DNA from: Devosia sp. Root413D1
GTDB lineage: Bacteria > Pseudomonadota > Alphaproteobacteria > Rhizobiales > Devosiaceae
Direction: 5' to 3'
Assembly (NCBI RefSeq): GCF_001425235.1
Contig: NZ_LMEA01000007.1
Location: 11,170 to 75,169 of the forward strand
DNA: 64,000 bases
The translations under genes were made by a program, and so were the position numbers. Shown here piece by piece: positions 1 to 8,319 of this stretch. The notes under the pieces were generated by a model. The model worked only from the letters and a program-made list of their open reading frames with translations, did no database searches and was not told the DNA's origin. Positions within the stretch are counted from its first letter, which is position 1. The number at the start of each line of letters is the position of its first letter.

Positions 1-30
1 GCGGGGGAGGATCACTGAGAGGCCGGCGCC

Positions 31-1212
31 TCAGTTCCAGTCCGGCTCCCCGGCAAACCGGTGCCCGCTGATCCAGTCCTGATCCAGCTCCACCCCCAAC
101 CCCGGCGCCATCGACACCTGCATCTTGCCGTCCCTGACCTGCAGCGGATTGGGCGAGGCCCAGGCGAGACTATCCGCCCGCCGGGTGCACTCGATGCGCG
201 GACAGTTGAACACTGATGCCGCCAGCTGCTGGCTCGCCGCATTCATCAGCAGCCCGCTGACATTGTGCAGCGTGATCGGTGTGCGATAGAGCGCCGCGAG
301 GTCGGCAATCTTTTTGGTGCCGGTGATGCCGCCCGAGCTGATGATGTCGGGCTGCAGGCAATCGACCGCCTGGTGCTGGAGGAACGGCAGCGCCCCCTCC
401 GGCAGTTCGATATTCTCGCCGGTCATGATCGGGATGTTGGTCGAACGCCTGAGCGCCAGCCAGTTCTCCGAAAAGCCCGGCTGCAGCGGGTCTTCGTAGT
501 AGATCGGCTTGATCGCCTCCACGGCCTCGGCCACCGCGATGGCGCTCGGCGCGTCGAGCTCGTTGTGACAGTGGACGATGATGTCGATCTCCTCGCCGAG
601 GTGCTCGCGCGCCAGCTCGTAGGATCGTCCGATCTTGCGGATATCGCCGGGCGACAGGCTCGGCGCGTATTCCTGCATCGGTATGCCGATGGCGTCGTGG
701 ATATCGACCTTGAAGGTCTTGAAGCCGTGCGGATCGGATTTCAGGTCGGCGGCCGCTTCGGCCCAGGCGCCGGCATCGGTCAAATCGAAATGCGGGCAGT
801 GCGAATAGAGTTCGAGCTCGGTGCGGAATGCGCCGCCGAGCAGCTTGTGCACCGGCTGGTTGAGCAGTTTCCCGGCGAGATCCCAGAGCGCCATGTCTAG
901 CCCCGAGCAGATCATGATGTGCGCCGGGCGCTGCCGGTAGGCGTAGAACAGGTTGTGGTGGTGCACCCCGATATCGAGCGGATCCTTGCCGATCAGCTGA
1001 AGATGCGGCAGCCGTGCACCGCCCTCGGCGTGGGTGAGCAGCGCCGCCCGCACCAGGTCGCCATCGAGGTCGCCGCATTCGCCATAGCCGGAAATGCCGG
1101 CATCGGTGTCGATGCGGATCAGGCAGAAGCCGCTGTCGAGCCGCAACGCCTTGATCGCGGTGATCCGCGCCTGTCCGCGATCCCCCTCCGACAGATGACC
1201 CACAGCCGACAT
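31..1212 (-). CDS. Enolase-superfamily (mandelate racemase/muconate lactonizing-like) enzyme
   Basis: Full-length (393 aa) member of the enolase superfamily, which abstracts a proton alpha to a carboxylate using a metal-bound enolate intermediate. Visible are the N-terminal capping domain and then barrel motifs: K165/K168 (KTFK), the first metal-ligand strand at 214-217 (HCHN), E240 (YYEDP), E266 (TGEN), D289 (QPDI) and H316 (LHNVSG). The usual first metal ligand Asp is replaced by His214, which hints at an acid-sugar dehydratase subgroup, but the substrate cannot be read. It is the last gene of the leftward transporter/monooxygenase cluster, 60 bp after the flavin monooxygenase, so it may act on a product of that pathway (inference). 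Confidence 0.85.
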   Translation of the reverse strand: MSAVGHLSEGDRGQARITAIKALRLDSGFCLIRIDTDAGISGYGECGDLDGDLVRAALLTHAEGGARLPHLQLIGKDPLDIGVHHHNLFYAYRQRPAHIMICSGLDMALWDLAGKLLNQPVHKLLGGAFRTELELYSHCPHFDLTDAGAWAEAAADLKSDPHGFKTFKVDIHDAIGIPMQEYAPSLSPGDIRKIGRSYELAREHLGEEIDIIVHCHNELDAPSAIAVAEAVEAIKPIYYEDPLQPGFSENWLALRRSTNIPIMTGENIELPEGALPFLQHQAVDCLQPDIISSGGITGTKKIADLAALYRTPITLHNVSGLLMNAASQQLAASVFNCPRIECTRRADSLAWASPNPLQVRDGKMQVSMAPGLGVELDQDWISGHRFAGEPDWN

Positions 1213-1272
1213 CGAATACTCCCCTCTGTTTGCCGCTCTCTATAGCGGGGAGGGGCGGGGCGGCAAAGGCCG

Positions 1273-2625
1273 TCAGATGCCTCGCGCACCGCGTTCCGGG
1301 ATATCGAGTCCCAGATGCGAGCGCAGCGTCGTGCCCTCGTATTCGGTGCGGAACAGCCCGCGCTGCTGCAGGATCGGCACCACATCCGAAAAGAACAGCC
1401 CGGAGCCTTCGGGGTGGTAGGTCGGCATCACCACATAGCCGTCGCAGGCGTCCGCCAGAAAGCGCTCAGCCATCTGGTTGGCGATCTGCTCCGGGCTGCC
1501 GGTCAGCGTCCAGTGCCCATCCGAGCGACCGGTGAGTTTTACCAGCTCGCGCAGCGTCCACCCGTCATTGAGAGTGAGATCGGCAAAGATCTTGTAGCGG
1601 CTCTGCCGACCCTGCACCGCCGACACATCCGGCAGCGCCTCGCGCGGGATCGGTTTGTCGAGATCGAAGCCGGACAGGTCGACGCCGGGGATATAGCTGT
1701 TGAGCTTCCTCAGCGACGCCTTGATGTCGATGAACTCGCCCAGCTCCCGCTCCGTAGCTTTTGCCTCCGCCTCGGTCGCCCCGATGATCGGGGTGATGCC
1801 GAGCAGCAGCTTCACCCGGCGCGGATCGCGGCCGGCGGCGCTGACGCGGGCCCGCATGTCGCGGGCGAATTCGAGGCTGTCCTCCAGCGTCTGCTGCGCC
1901 GTGAACACCCCCTCGGCCGTCTCGGCGGCAAAACCGCGGCCGATCGGCGAGGCGCCGGCCTGGAACAGCACCGGCCAACCCTGCGGCGGGCGCTGGATAT
2001 TGAGCGGCCCGGCCACGTCGAAGAACTTGCCGTGGAAATCGGTCGGCCGGATGTCGGCGATGTCGCCGAACTGCCCGCTGGCCCGGTCGATCTTCAGCGT
2101 TTGCTGGTCCCAGCTGTCCCATAGGCGCTTGGCAATCTCGACGAACTCGGCCGCCTGGGCATAGCGCACATCCTGGTCGGGCAGGGGCGTTGCACCATAG
2201 TTCTTCTCGCCAGTGGCCGAGGTGACGATGTTCCAGCCGGCGCGGCCGCCCGAAACGCGATCGAGCGAGGCGAACTGCCGGGCCACCGTATAGGGCTCGG
2301 AGAAGCTGGTCGAAACGCTCGACACCAGTCCGACCCGGCTGGTGAAGGCCGCGAGATACGAGGTCAGCACCACCGGCTCGAAGGCGTTGAGAACCGGGTT
2401 TACCCCGAGCGCCTTGGGGTCGAGCGAGGGGATATCGGCAAAAAAGATCGCGTCGATCTTGGCCGCCTCGGCTGCCTGCGCGAACGCCACGTAGAAGCCC
2501 GGCGTATTGGCGAGCTCGATATTGCTCCCCGCTCGGCGCCAGGCGCCCTGGTGGTTGCCGCCGCCCGAAACGAGCACGGCGATGTTCATCTTGTCATGGC
2601 CGGAGGGCCGGGCGCTGGGCATCAT
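1273..2625 (-). CDS. LLM-class flavin-dependent monooxygenase, NtaA/SnaA/DszA family
   Basis: About 450 aa, the usual length for the nitrilotriacetate/pristinamycin/dibenzothiophene monooxygenase branch of the bacterial luciferase-like TIM barrels. These use FMNH2 from a partner reductase to oxidise N- or S-containing substrates. Typical segments are FYVAFAQAAEAAKIDAIFFAD near the start, RVSGGRAGWNIVTS in the middle and a Q-A-G-A-S-P-I-G-R-GF stretch. I place the start at the ATG pair ending at 2625 because AGGACC lies 6-7 nt upstream; a longer in-frame extension lacks a ribosome site. It follows the ABC binding-protein gene by 68 bp. This resembles amino-acid importer plus YtnJ-type monooxygenase clusters used for S-alkyl-cysteine or similar organosulfur scavenging (inference). 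Confidence 0.88.
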   Translation of the reverse strand: MMPSARPSGHDKMNIAVLVSGGGNHQGAWRRAGSNIELANTPGFYVAFAQAAEAAKIDAIFFADIPSLDPKALGVNPVLNAFEPVVLTSYLAAFTSRVGLVSSVSTSFSEPYTVARQFASLDRVSGGRAGWNIVTSATGEKNYGATPLPDQDVRYAQAAEFVEIAKRLWDSWDQQTLKIDRASGQFGDIADIRPTDFHGKFFDVAGPLNIQRPPQGWPVLFQAGASPIGRGFAAETAEGVFTAQQTLEDSLEFARDMRARVSAAGRDPRRVKLLLGITPIIGATEAEAKATERELGEFIDIKASLRKLNSYIPGVDLSGFDLDKPIPREALPDVSAVQGRQSRYKIFADLTLNDGWTLRELVKLTGRSDGHWTLTGSPEQIANQMAERFLADACDGYVVMPTYHPEGSGLFFSDVVPILQQRGLFRTEYEGTTLRSHLGLDIPERGARGI

Positions 2626-2693
2626 CGAGGTCCTGGTGGAAATGGCTTGGGCGCCGGCTGCTGCCGGCGCCCGCATGCGGATCGATCCGGCGA

Positions 2694-3617
2694 TCAGCTC
2701 TTCGGCTTGGGTTGCACCCAGTTCGAGGCGTTCTGGCCGATATTGACGCCCGGCGCTTCGAGGTTGAGGTCGGAGATGTTGTAGGCGGCGAGGATCTCGG
2801 CGTACTTGCCGTTGTCGAACAGGATCTGCAGTGCGGCTTCGATGGCACTGGCAAGCTCGGTATTCCCCTTGTCGACGATGAAGCCGATATAGAGGTCGCC
2901 CAGTTCCGGCGCCGGCACGAGGATCTGGCCCGGGTTCAGCCCGGCCGCCTCACGAAAGCGCCCCACGGCGGTGGCCGAGATATCGGCGCGCGGCAACCGG
3001 CCTGACTGGATCGCCTGGTCCTTGGCGGTGGCATCGGGGAACTCGATGAAGCTGGCCGGCTTCAGCCCCTTGCTCTCGCACTGCGACAGCGCCTTGAAGA
3101 TGATGTTGGTGGTGCCCTGCACCACGCCGAGATCGCGCCCGCAGAGGTCGAACACCGTCTTGATGCTGTCCTTGTCGGCTTCGTCGATCAGCAACTGGAA
3201 GGTGAGCCGGGTGTGGTCGATGAAATCCACCTGCTCGCGGCGCAGGTCGTTGTCGCCGAGATCGCCGAGCGACACATCCGAGCGGCCTGACTTCACCCCG
3301 GCGATCAGCTGCTGGAACGGCGCTTCGGTATAGACCGGTTTCACCCCGAGGATCTCGGTCACCGCGTTGAACAGCTCGATCTCGTAGCCGGTGAACTCGG
3401 TGGTGCCTTCCTTGAAGAACGAGTGCGGCGCGTAGACGGTCGAGGCGCCGACGTTGAGCACCCCGGCATCGCGGTACTTGGCCGGCAGCAGGGCGCGGGC
3501 CGCCTCGGCTGCGGCATCCTGGGCGACGGCCTGAGCGGCGAACAGCGGCGCCGCCACGGCGAGCGTCAGGCCGGCGGCGCGTAGCCCCTTGGTTACGAGT
3601 GATGAGAGCTTGGTCAC
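2694..3617 (-). CDS. ABC transporter substrate-binding protein, polar amino acid type
   Basis: Periplasmic binding protein of about 307 aa. A signal peptide is clear (KGLRAAGLTLAVAAPLFAAQAVAQ), followed by the bilobal fold motif GYEIELFNAVTEILG and later SLGDLGDNDLRREQVDFIDH, typical of family 3 extracellular solute-binding proteins. The start is a GTG at 3617 (M-T-K-L-S-S) with AAGAAAGAG about 8 nt upstream. Open frame further upstream in this frame runs across the ATPase gene and is spurious. It delivers an amino-acid-like ligand to the permease/ATPase encoded just upstream. Confidence 0.92.
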   Translation of the reverse strand: MTKLSSLVTKGLRAAGLTLAVAAPLFAAQAVAQDAAAEAARALLPAKYRDAGVLNVGASTVYAPHSFFKEGTTEFTGYEIELFNAVTEILGVKPVYTEAPFQQLIAGVKSGRSDVSLGDLGDNDLRREQVDFIDHTRLTFQLLIDEADKDSIKTVFDLCGRDLGVVQGTTNIIFKALSQCESKGLKPASFIEFPDATAKDQAIQSGRLPRADISATAVGRFREAAGLNPGQILVPAPELGDLYIGFIVDKGNTELASAIEAALQILFDNGKYAEILAAYNISDLNLEAPGVNIGQNASNWVQPKPKS

Positions 3618-3658
3618 AGTCAGTCTCTTTCTTGCATGATGGGCGTTTGCCCGGTTGT

Positions 3659-4495
3659 TCAGGCGCGGTCGCGCCGGCCCTCGGCCGGAGCGAACCTGAA
3701 ATGATCCTTGAGGAACTCGGCGGTGCGCGGCTGGCGCGGCCGGCTGAAGATCTCGCTTGCCGGTCCGTCCTCGATGATGCGGCCGGCATCCATCACCGCG
3801 ATCCGGTCGCCTGCCTCCTCGGCAAAGCGCATCTCGTGGGTGACGACCACCATGGTCATGCCGTCGCTGGCGAGGGCCTGCATCACCCCCAGCACCTCGC
3901 CCACCAGTTCGGGGTCGAGCGCACTGGTCGCCTCGTCGAACAGCATTACCCTGGGGGTCATCGCCAGCGCCCGCGCGATGGCGGCGCGTTGCTGCTGCCC
4001 GCCCGAGAGCTGGCTGGGGTAGCTGTCGTGCTTGTCGGCGAGCCCGACCCGCGACAGCAGGTCCGTCGCCGTCCGCACCGCCGCCTGGCGGCTGGCGCCG
4101 AGCACCTGCACCGGACCCTCGATGACGTTCTCCAGCACCGTGCGGTGCGAGAACAGGTTCACATGTTGCGACACCAGCCCGACCCGGCTGCGGAATGCTG
4201 CAGCCTCCCGCCCGGTCCACGGCTTCAGCACGCCGTTGCGCTCGGTGTAGCCAACCCGCGTTTCGTCCAGCACCACGGCGCCGCTGTCGAAATCGGTGAG
4301 CGCATTGAGGCAGCGGAGCAGGGTGCTCTTGCCCGAGCCGGAAGGCCCGATGATGCAGCGCACCTCGCCCTGCCGGACATCGAGATTGATCCCGTCCAGC
4401 ACCAGGTTGGTGCCGTAGCTTTTGGTAACGTTGCGGATACGGATCAGCGCCGGCACTTCCGCCGCGACGTGGAGGTCGGGAGGGGCGTAGTTCAT
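3659..4495 (-). CDS. Amino acid ABC transporter ATP-binding protein
   Basis: Complete ABC ATPase (278 aa) of the GlnQ/HisP type. Walker A is GPSGSGKS (residues 50-57), the signature is LSGGQQQR, Walker B is [14 protein letters not shown], and the H-loop is VVVTHEM. It powers uptake through the permease encoded just before it; start and permease stop overlap by four bases (ATGA at 4492-4495), a sign of translational coupling. An insert (residues ~70-90, [17 protein letters not shown]) after the first core strand is longer than in GlnQ. Substrate unknown, probably an amino acid or amino-acid-derived organosulfur compound. Confidence 0.93.
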   Translation of the reverse strand: MNYAPPDLHVAAEVPALIRIRNVTKSYGTNLVLDGINLDVRQGEVRCIIGPSGSGKSTLLRCLNALTDFDSGAVVLDETRVGYTERNGVLKPWTGREAAAFRSRVGLVSQHVNLFSHRTVLENVIEGPVQVLGASRQAAVRTATDLLSRVGLADKHDSYPSQLSGGQQQRAAIARALAMTPRVMLFDEATSALDPELVGEVLGVMQALASDGMTMVVVTHEMRFAEEAGDRIAVMDAGRIIEDGPASEIFSRPRQPRTAEFLKDHFRFAPAEGRRDRA

Positions 4496-5397
4496 CGCGC
4501 CACCCCGGCCGCGAAACGCCGCTCCAACAGGCCCTGGATGAAGGTAAAGATGATGGTCAGCGCCAGGTACCAGATGCTGGCGACGATCAGCAGCGGAATC
4601 ACCTGATAGTTGCTGGCATAGATCCCCTGCGCCCGGGTCATCAGGTCGCCGACGCCCACCACCGAGACCAGTGAGGTGGCCTTCAACAGGTTGATCATGT
4701 CGTTGCCGAGCGGCGGGATGATCGATTTGGCCGCCTGCGGCGCGATCACCCGGCGGAACGCCTTGGCCCGCGTCATCCCCAGCGCGATCGCCGCTTCGAC
4801 CTGGCCCGGCTGCACCGACAGCAGCCCGCCGCGAATGATCTCGCCCATATAGGCGGCCTGATTCAAGCCGATGGCAATGAGGCATGCCACCACCGGGCTC
4901 AGCAGCACGTTGGTATCGCCATAGAGCCCGATATCGGTGAACGGGATGCCGAAACCGAGCTCAGGAAAGAAGGTGCCGAGATTGTACCAGATGAGGATTT
5001 GCACCAGGAGCGGCACCGCCCGGAACAATCCGAGATAGCCCACCGCGATGGTCTTGATCAGCGGGTTGGCCGACATCCGCATCAGCGCAATCACCAGCCC
5101 GCCGACGAGCCCGATGACAGCGGACAGGAAGGTGATCAGCAGCGTCGTGACGAGGCCCTGCAGGATGATCGGCGCGGTCAGGAACTTGCCGATCGAATCC
5201 CAGCGCATCGCCGGGTTTGTGGCCACCACCGATACCGCATAGGCGGCGATCAGCCCCGCCACAGCCCAGACGAGGCCGCTCCGCACCCGATGCCAGTGGC
5301 CCGAACGCGGACGCTCCACCGGTCGATCCTCGAGCGGCACACTGCCCTGTTCGGCGATGTCTAGCGTCAGTTGCGTCAAGCCCAGCCCCCGCCGCAT
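4492..5397 (-). CDS. Amino acid ABC transporter permease (HisM/GlnP type)
   Basis: Inner-membrane permease, 301 aa, with about six predicted membrane segments and a cytoplasmic N-terminal tail. The EAA coupling loop is visible as [24 protein letters not shown]. It is first gene of the leftward operon and its stop overlaps the ATPase start. No good ribosome site precedes the ATG at 5397. A TTG ten codons or so downstream, after a G-rich run, is an alternative start, so the first residues are uncertain. Confidence 0.9.
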   Translation of the reverse strand: MRRGLGLTQLTLDIAEQGSVPLEDRPVERPRSGHWHRVRSGLVWAVAGLIAAYAVSVVATNPAMRWDSIGKFLTAPIILQGLVTTLLITFLSAVIGLVGGLVIALMRMSANPLIKTIAVGYLGLFRAVPLLVQILIWYNLGTFFPELGFGIPFTDIGLYGDTNVLLSPVVACLIAIGLNQAAYMGEIIRGGLLSVQPGQVEAAIALGMTRAKAFRRVIAPQAAKSIIPPLGNDMINLLKATSLVSVVGVGDLMTRAQGIYASNYQVIPLLIVASIWYLALTIIFTFIQGLLERRFAAGVAR

Positions 5398-5582
5398 CCG
5401 GGAAGGATACAGTGTTGATTAAATCGACTGGATTAGTAGTCTATGTGCCGGAACCGGTCGAGGAACTCCGGCAGCGCGCCGGTCGCAGGCGACGAAAAAA
5501 CCTGCCCTCGGAGAACGTCAGCTTAGGACGGACGTTTCAATCGGGACGTTTTGCGTCGTGACCAACCCGCAAGGAAGCACGC
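5398..5582. promoter_or_regulatory. Divergent intergenic region between the ABC operon and the FAD protein gene
   Basis: This 185-bp spacer must hold the promoter of the leftward transporter operon and that of the rightward FAD/NAD(P)-binding gene. It contains the only AT-rich patch nearby (about 5411-5446). I see no strong palindrome that would name a regulator. GCAAGGAAG before 5583 is the ribosome site of the rightward gene. Confidence 0.4.
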
Positions 5583-6956
5583 ATGAACGAAGCGCATCCA
5601 CGCCTCTCCATACTCATTATCGGCGGTGGCGCCAGCGGTGTGCTGCTCGCCGCGCACCTCCTACGCAGCGCCGCCGATATCCGCGTCACGCTGGTCGAGA
5701 AGCGCCCGAGCCTCGGCCGCGGCGTCGCCTATTCTACCCGCCAGCTCGATCACGTGCTGAATGTCGCCGCGCCCGGGATGAGCGCCTATGCCGATGATCC
5801 CGACCACTTCTGGCGCTGGCTGCGCGACCGGAAACTCGTCACCGAAGCCGAACGCTTCGTCTTCGTGCCGCGCCGCCACTACGGCAGCTACCTCGCCGAC
5901 GTGCTGGCCGAAGTCGAAGCCACGGCGCCCGGCCGGCTCCACATCGTCCACGACGAGTGCATCGACGTCCTGACGACCGGGGCAGGGGTGGAAGCCAGAC
6001 TTGGAAGCGGCGCCAGCCTGATGGCGCATGCCGCCGTACTCGCGGTGGGGCACGAAACCAACCCGGCCCGCGCCAAGGGCATTGCCGTGCGCGTCGGCTC
6101 CGACGCCGATACGCCGCTCGATCCCGATGCCCCCGTATTGCTGCTCGGCTCGGGCCTCTCGATGGTCGATGCCTGGCTGTCGCTGGCCGAAGCCCAGCAT
6201 CGCGGCCCGATCACCGTGGTCTCCCGTCACGGTCTCCTGCCCAGGGCGCACCGCCAGGTGGCGCCGATCCCGCTCGAGGCGGCCGACGTGCCGTTCGGCA
6301 CCGAGCTCCACTATTTCACCGCCTGGTTCCGCGACCTGGTCGAGGAGGCGGCGGAGCGTGGCGAGGATTGGCGCAGTGTCGTCGATGCGCTCAGGCCGTT
6401 CAACCAGCGGATCTGGCAGAACTGGTCGCTCGGCTCCCGCCGCCGCTTCCTCAGCCATGTCCGCCCGTTCTGGAACATCCACCGCCACCGCCTGCCGCCG
6501 GACCTCCACGCGCGACTGGAACAGGCAGTGGGGGCAGGGCAGGTCCGCCTCGTCGCCGGCACCTATCTCGATATCGAGCGGCGCGGCGCCGAGGTCCGCG
6601 CCACCGTGCGCCGCAAAGGCGCCAGCAATCTTACCTTCTTCGATGTCGCCCGAGTCTACGATTGCGGCGGCATCAGCGTCGACGTCGAGCAGTCCAGCAA
6701 CCCGGCCATCCGTGCCCTCCTCGCCCGCGGCGACATCCGTCCGGATCCCCTCCACATCGGGCTCGAAGTCGACACCGAATGCCGCACCATCGACCGCTTC
6801 GGCACCCCATCCGACCGGCTGCTGGCGGTGGGGCCGCTGACCCGCGGCACCTTCTTCGAGATCGAGGCGATCCCGGATATCCGGGTGCAGTGCGCGGAGC
6901 TGGCGGGGAGGCTGACGCGGAGCGACCGACAAGGCTTCTACGCCGCGGGTCAATGA
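5583..6956 (+). CDS. FAD/NAD(P)-binding protein (COG4529-like)
   Basis: A 457-aa flavoprotein-type oxidoreductase. The N-terminal dinucleotide fold is IIGGGASGVLLAAHLL (residues ~11-26), followed by the family-typical GRGVAYSTRQLDHVLNVAA and DHFWRWL segments. A second nucleotide motif is LLLGSGLSMVDAWLSL. The C-terminal part (about RLLAVGPLTRGTFFEIEAIPDIRV) matches the end of this family. Homologues are annotated as FAD-NAD(P)-binding or hydroxyacylglutathione-like oxidoreductases with unknown substrates. It stands alone, divergent from the ABC operon. A degenerate duplicate of its last ~20 codons lies at 7490-7555. Confidence 0.85.
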   Translation: MNEAHPRLSILIIGGGASGVLLAAHLLRSAADIRVTLVEKRPSLGRGVAYSTRQLDHVLNVAAPGMSAYADDPDHFWRWLRDRKLVTEAERFVFVPRRHYGSYLADVLAEVEATAPGRLHIVHDECIDVLTTGAGVEARLGSGASLMAHAAVLAVGHETNPARAKGIAVRVGSDADTPLDPDAPVLLLGSGLSMVDAWLSLAEAQHRGPITVVSRHGLLPRAHRQVAPIPLEAADVPFGTELHYFTAWFRDLVEEAAERGEDWRSVVDALRPFNQRIWQNWSLGSRRRFLSHVRPFWNIHRHRLPPDLHARLEQAVGAGQVRLVAGTYLDIERRGAEVRATVRRKGASNLTFFDVARVYDCGGISVDVEQSSNPAIRALLARGDIRPDPLHIGLEVDTECRTIDRFGTPSDRLLAVGPLTRGTFFEIEAIPDIRVQCAELAGRLTRSDRQGFYAAGQ

Positions 6957-7023
6957 ACTCTACGCGGCGCTCGGGGCCCATTGCGGTGTCGCCGACGGTG
7001 CGGCAAGGATCGTTGCCCTCACG

Positions 7024-7485
7024 ATGAGACGAGACATGTCATTTCAGGTCGAACGCATAACCGCGAGCCATCTCGAGGGCGCTGCTGATGTCATAGTACA
7101 AGCCTACGCCGCGCCGCCGTGGAACGAGACCTGGTCGCATGAGGCCGCCATCGAGAATGTGAGCTATGTGCTTGAAACGCCGAGGTCGATTGCGCTTGCC
7201 GCGCTTCATGAAGGTAAGGTGATAGGCATCGCCTTGGGTGTGCGGCAGCGGCGTCATGCCGTCCCGGTGATCCACCTTGATGAGCTTTCGGTGTTGCCCG
7301 AGGCTCAGAGCGGCGGAATAGGGACTGCGCTCCTTTCGGCGGTTGTTGAAACGGCAGCGGCCGAAGGATGCAGCGGCGTCTGGCTGGTGTCGCAGCGCGA
7401 AGGTCCACTATCGGAATTCTATCGACGAAGCGGATTTGCCGTGGCCGGCAAGCTCGGGCTCTACTCCAGGTCGAACATAGTCTGA
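7024..7485 (+). CDS. GNAT-family N-acetyltransferase
   Basis: A 153-aa acetyl-CoA-dependent acetyltransferase. The acetyl-CoA loop is visible as LSVLPEAQSGGIGTALL, followed by the alpha-helix and a C-terminal EFYRRSGF segment, the usual GNAT ending. The start may be the second Met (7036), which has GAGACGAG just upstream. It is inserted between the FAD gene and a relic of that gene's 3' end, so it may have arrived with or after a local duplication. Substrate unknown. Confidence 0.85.
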   Translation: MRRDMSFQVERITASHLEGAADVIVQAYAAPPWNETWSHEAAIENVSYVLETPRSIALAALHEGKVIGIALGVRQRRHAVPVIHLDELSVLPEAQSGGIGTALLSAVVETAAAEGCSGVWLVSQREGPLSEFYRRSGFAVAGKLGLYSRSNIV

Positions 7486-7489
7486 CGTG

Positions 7490-7555
7490 CGGCACGTTCT
7501 TTGAGATCGAAGCGAGCCCGGATTTTCGGGGTGGAATGCGCTGAACCGGCGAGGC
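7490..7555 (+). pseudogene. Relic of the 3' end of the upstream FAD/NAD(P)-binding gene
   Basis: The bases from about 7490 closely match 6845-6906 inside the FAD gene. Translated, they read GTFFEIEASPDFRG against GTFFEIEAIPDIRV in the intact gene. A one-base slip then destroys the frame and a stop follows. This is best explained as the remnant of a second, partly deleted copy. Confidence 0.6.
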
Positions 7556-7583
7556 GTGTGCGAAGCGACCCCCGGGTCCATGG

Positions 7584-8030
7584 CTAGTCGCCCGATTGCT
7601 TCTGCGTCCACATTCCGAGCCGGTGCGTCACCGCCACGAGGAAGGCGATCGACCAGCCGACCATGATGATGCCGCTGAGCCCCTCAAGCGCCGCGAAAAA
7701 CTGCCACGGCTCCTCGGTCTGCACCACGCCGCCGCCAATCGTCGTGAACGTTGCCGCAGCGAAGTAGAGCGCCGTGTGCACCGACGTGATCGCCCCGGTG
7801 ACGACATAGATCGCGGCGTAGACAGCGATCTGCACGAGGTGCAGCACGAAGAGCAGATACACCACGAGCCCCATAATGGTGATCTGCCACGTCTGCGCCA
7901 CGGCGTCCGGTCGTGCGCTCAGCCGGTTCACCAGCCGCGAGATCAAGCTCAATCCAGCAATCTGAATCAGCACCGCCGCCGTGAGGCCGACCGCCAACCA
8001 GCCGAGTTGCAGCAGAATGATCGAAGTCAC
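7584..8030 (-). CDS. Two-TM ion channel family protein
   Basis: A 148-aa membrane protein with four hydrophobic stretches. A pore-like segment, HTALYFAAATFTTIGGG, resembles the Ion_trans_2 P-loop and filter (TxGxG) but reads TIGGG instead of the potassium-selective TVGYG. Selectivity is therefore unsure. It lies just outside the left end of the integrative island and is preceded by a 22-bp palindromic site. Confidence 0.72.
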   Translation of the reverse strand: MTSIILLQLGWLAVGLTAAVLIQIAGLSLISRLVNRLSARPDAVAQTWQITIMGLVVYLLFVLHLVQIAVYAAIYVVTGAITSVHTALYFAAATFTTIGGGVVQTEEPWQFFAALEGLSGIIMVGWSIAFLVAVTHRLGMWTQKQSGD

Positions 8031-8049
8031 CAGACCCTCCGGGGACGAT

Positions 8050-8071
8050 CGCTATCCTGCACAGGATAGCG
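8050..8071. promoter_or_regulatory. Palindrome upstream of the ion-channel gene
   Basis: Perfect 10-bp inverted arms, CGCTATCCTG and CAGGATAGCG, separated by two bases, 20 bp upstream of the channel start codon. It is placed like an operator. The binding protein is unknown. Confidence 0.45.
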
Positions 8072-8134
8072 AAGCTGACGAGAGCTGTCCGCGACGAATG
8101 CCGAGGCCCACAAGTCTTGGAGGAAGGAGGGGAG

Positions 8135-8179
8135 TTGGCGCGCCCAAGGGGAATCGAACCCCTGTTCCCGCCGTGAGAG
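8135..8179. repeat. Left attachment site (duplicate of tRNA-Glu 3' half)
   Basis: The 45 bases are identical to 52107-52151. They correspond to the reverse complement of the tRNA-Glu 3' half (anticodon loop, T arm, acceptor, CCA). Beyond 8179 the sequence departs from the tRNA, so this copy is not a functional tRNA. Confidence 0.88.
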
Positions 8180-8260
8180 AGCGTTCACTCTGTCTATATA
8201 TGTCCACCCGCGTCTACAGGAGTCCCAAGCGTTTCGGGAGTTTATGTGGCAACGCTCAGG

Positions 8261-8308
8261 CTTGTCCAATTGAATCTGCCCTCGTATATTGGACAAAATA
8301 TTGGACAA
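8261..8308. repeat. Putative integrase arm-type repeats, left end
   Basis: Two direct copies of TATTGGACAA (8287-8296 and 8299-8308), spaced 12 bp, with an inverted copy (TTGTCCAAT, from 8262) upstream. The same motif recurs beside the right att site. They lie between att and the integrase gene, the normal place for arm sites. Confidence 0.5.
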
Positions 8309-8319
8309 GTGAGGGTGCC

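Noticed and set aside
2694-4220. Long reading of the binding protein (508 codons)
   Set aside because: The extra N-terminal part runs through the ATPase gene; signal peptide and ribosome site fix the start at 3617.
5661-6953. 430-codon frame antisense to the FAD-binding gene
   Set aside because: No motif and no start context; shadow frame of a recognised gene.
8135-8179. Second tRNA-Glu gene at the left island end
   Set aside because: Only the 3' half matches; the anticodon-arm 5' half, D arm and 5' acceptor strand are missing.
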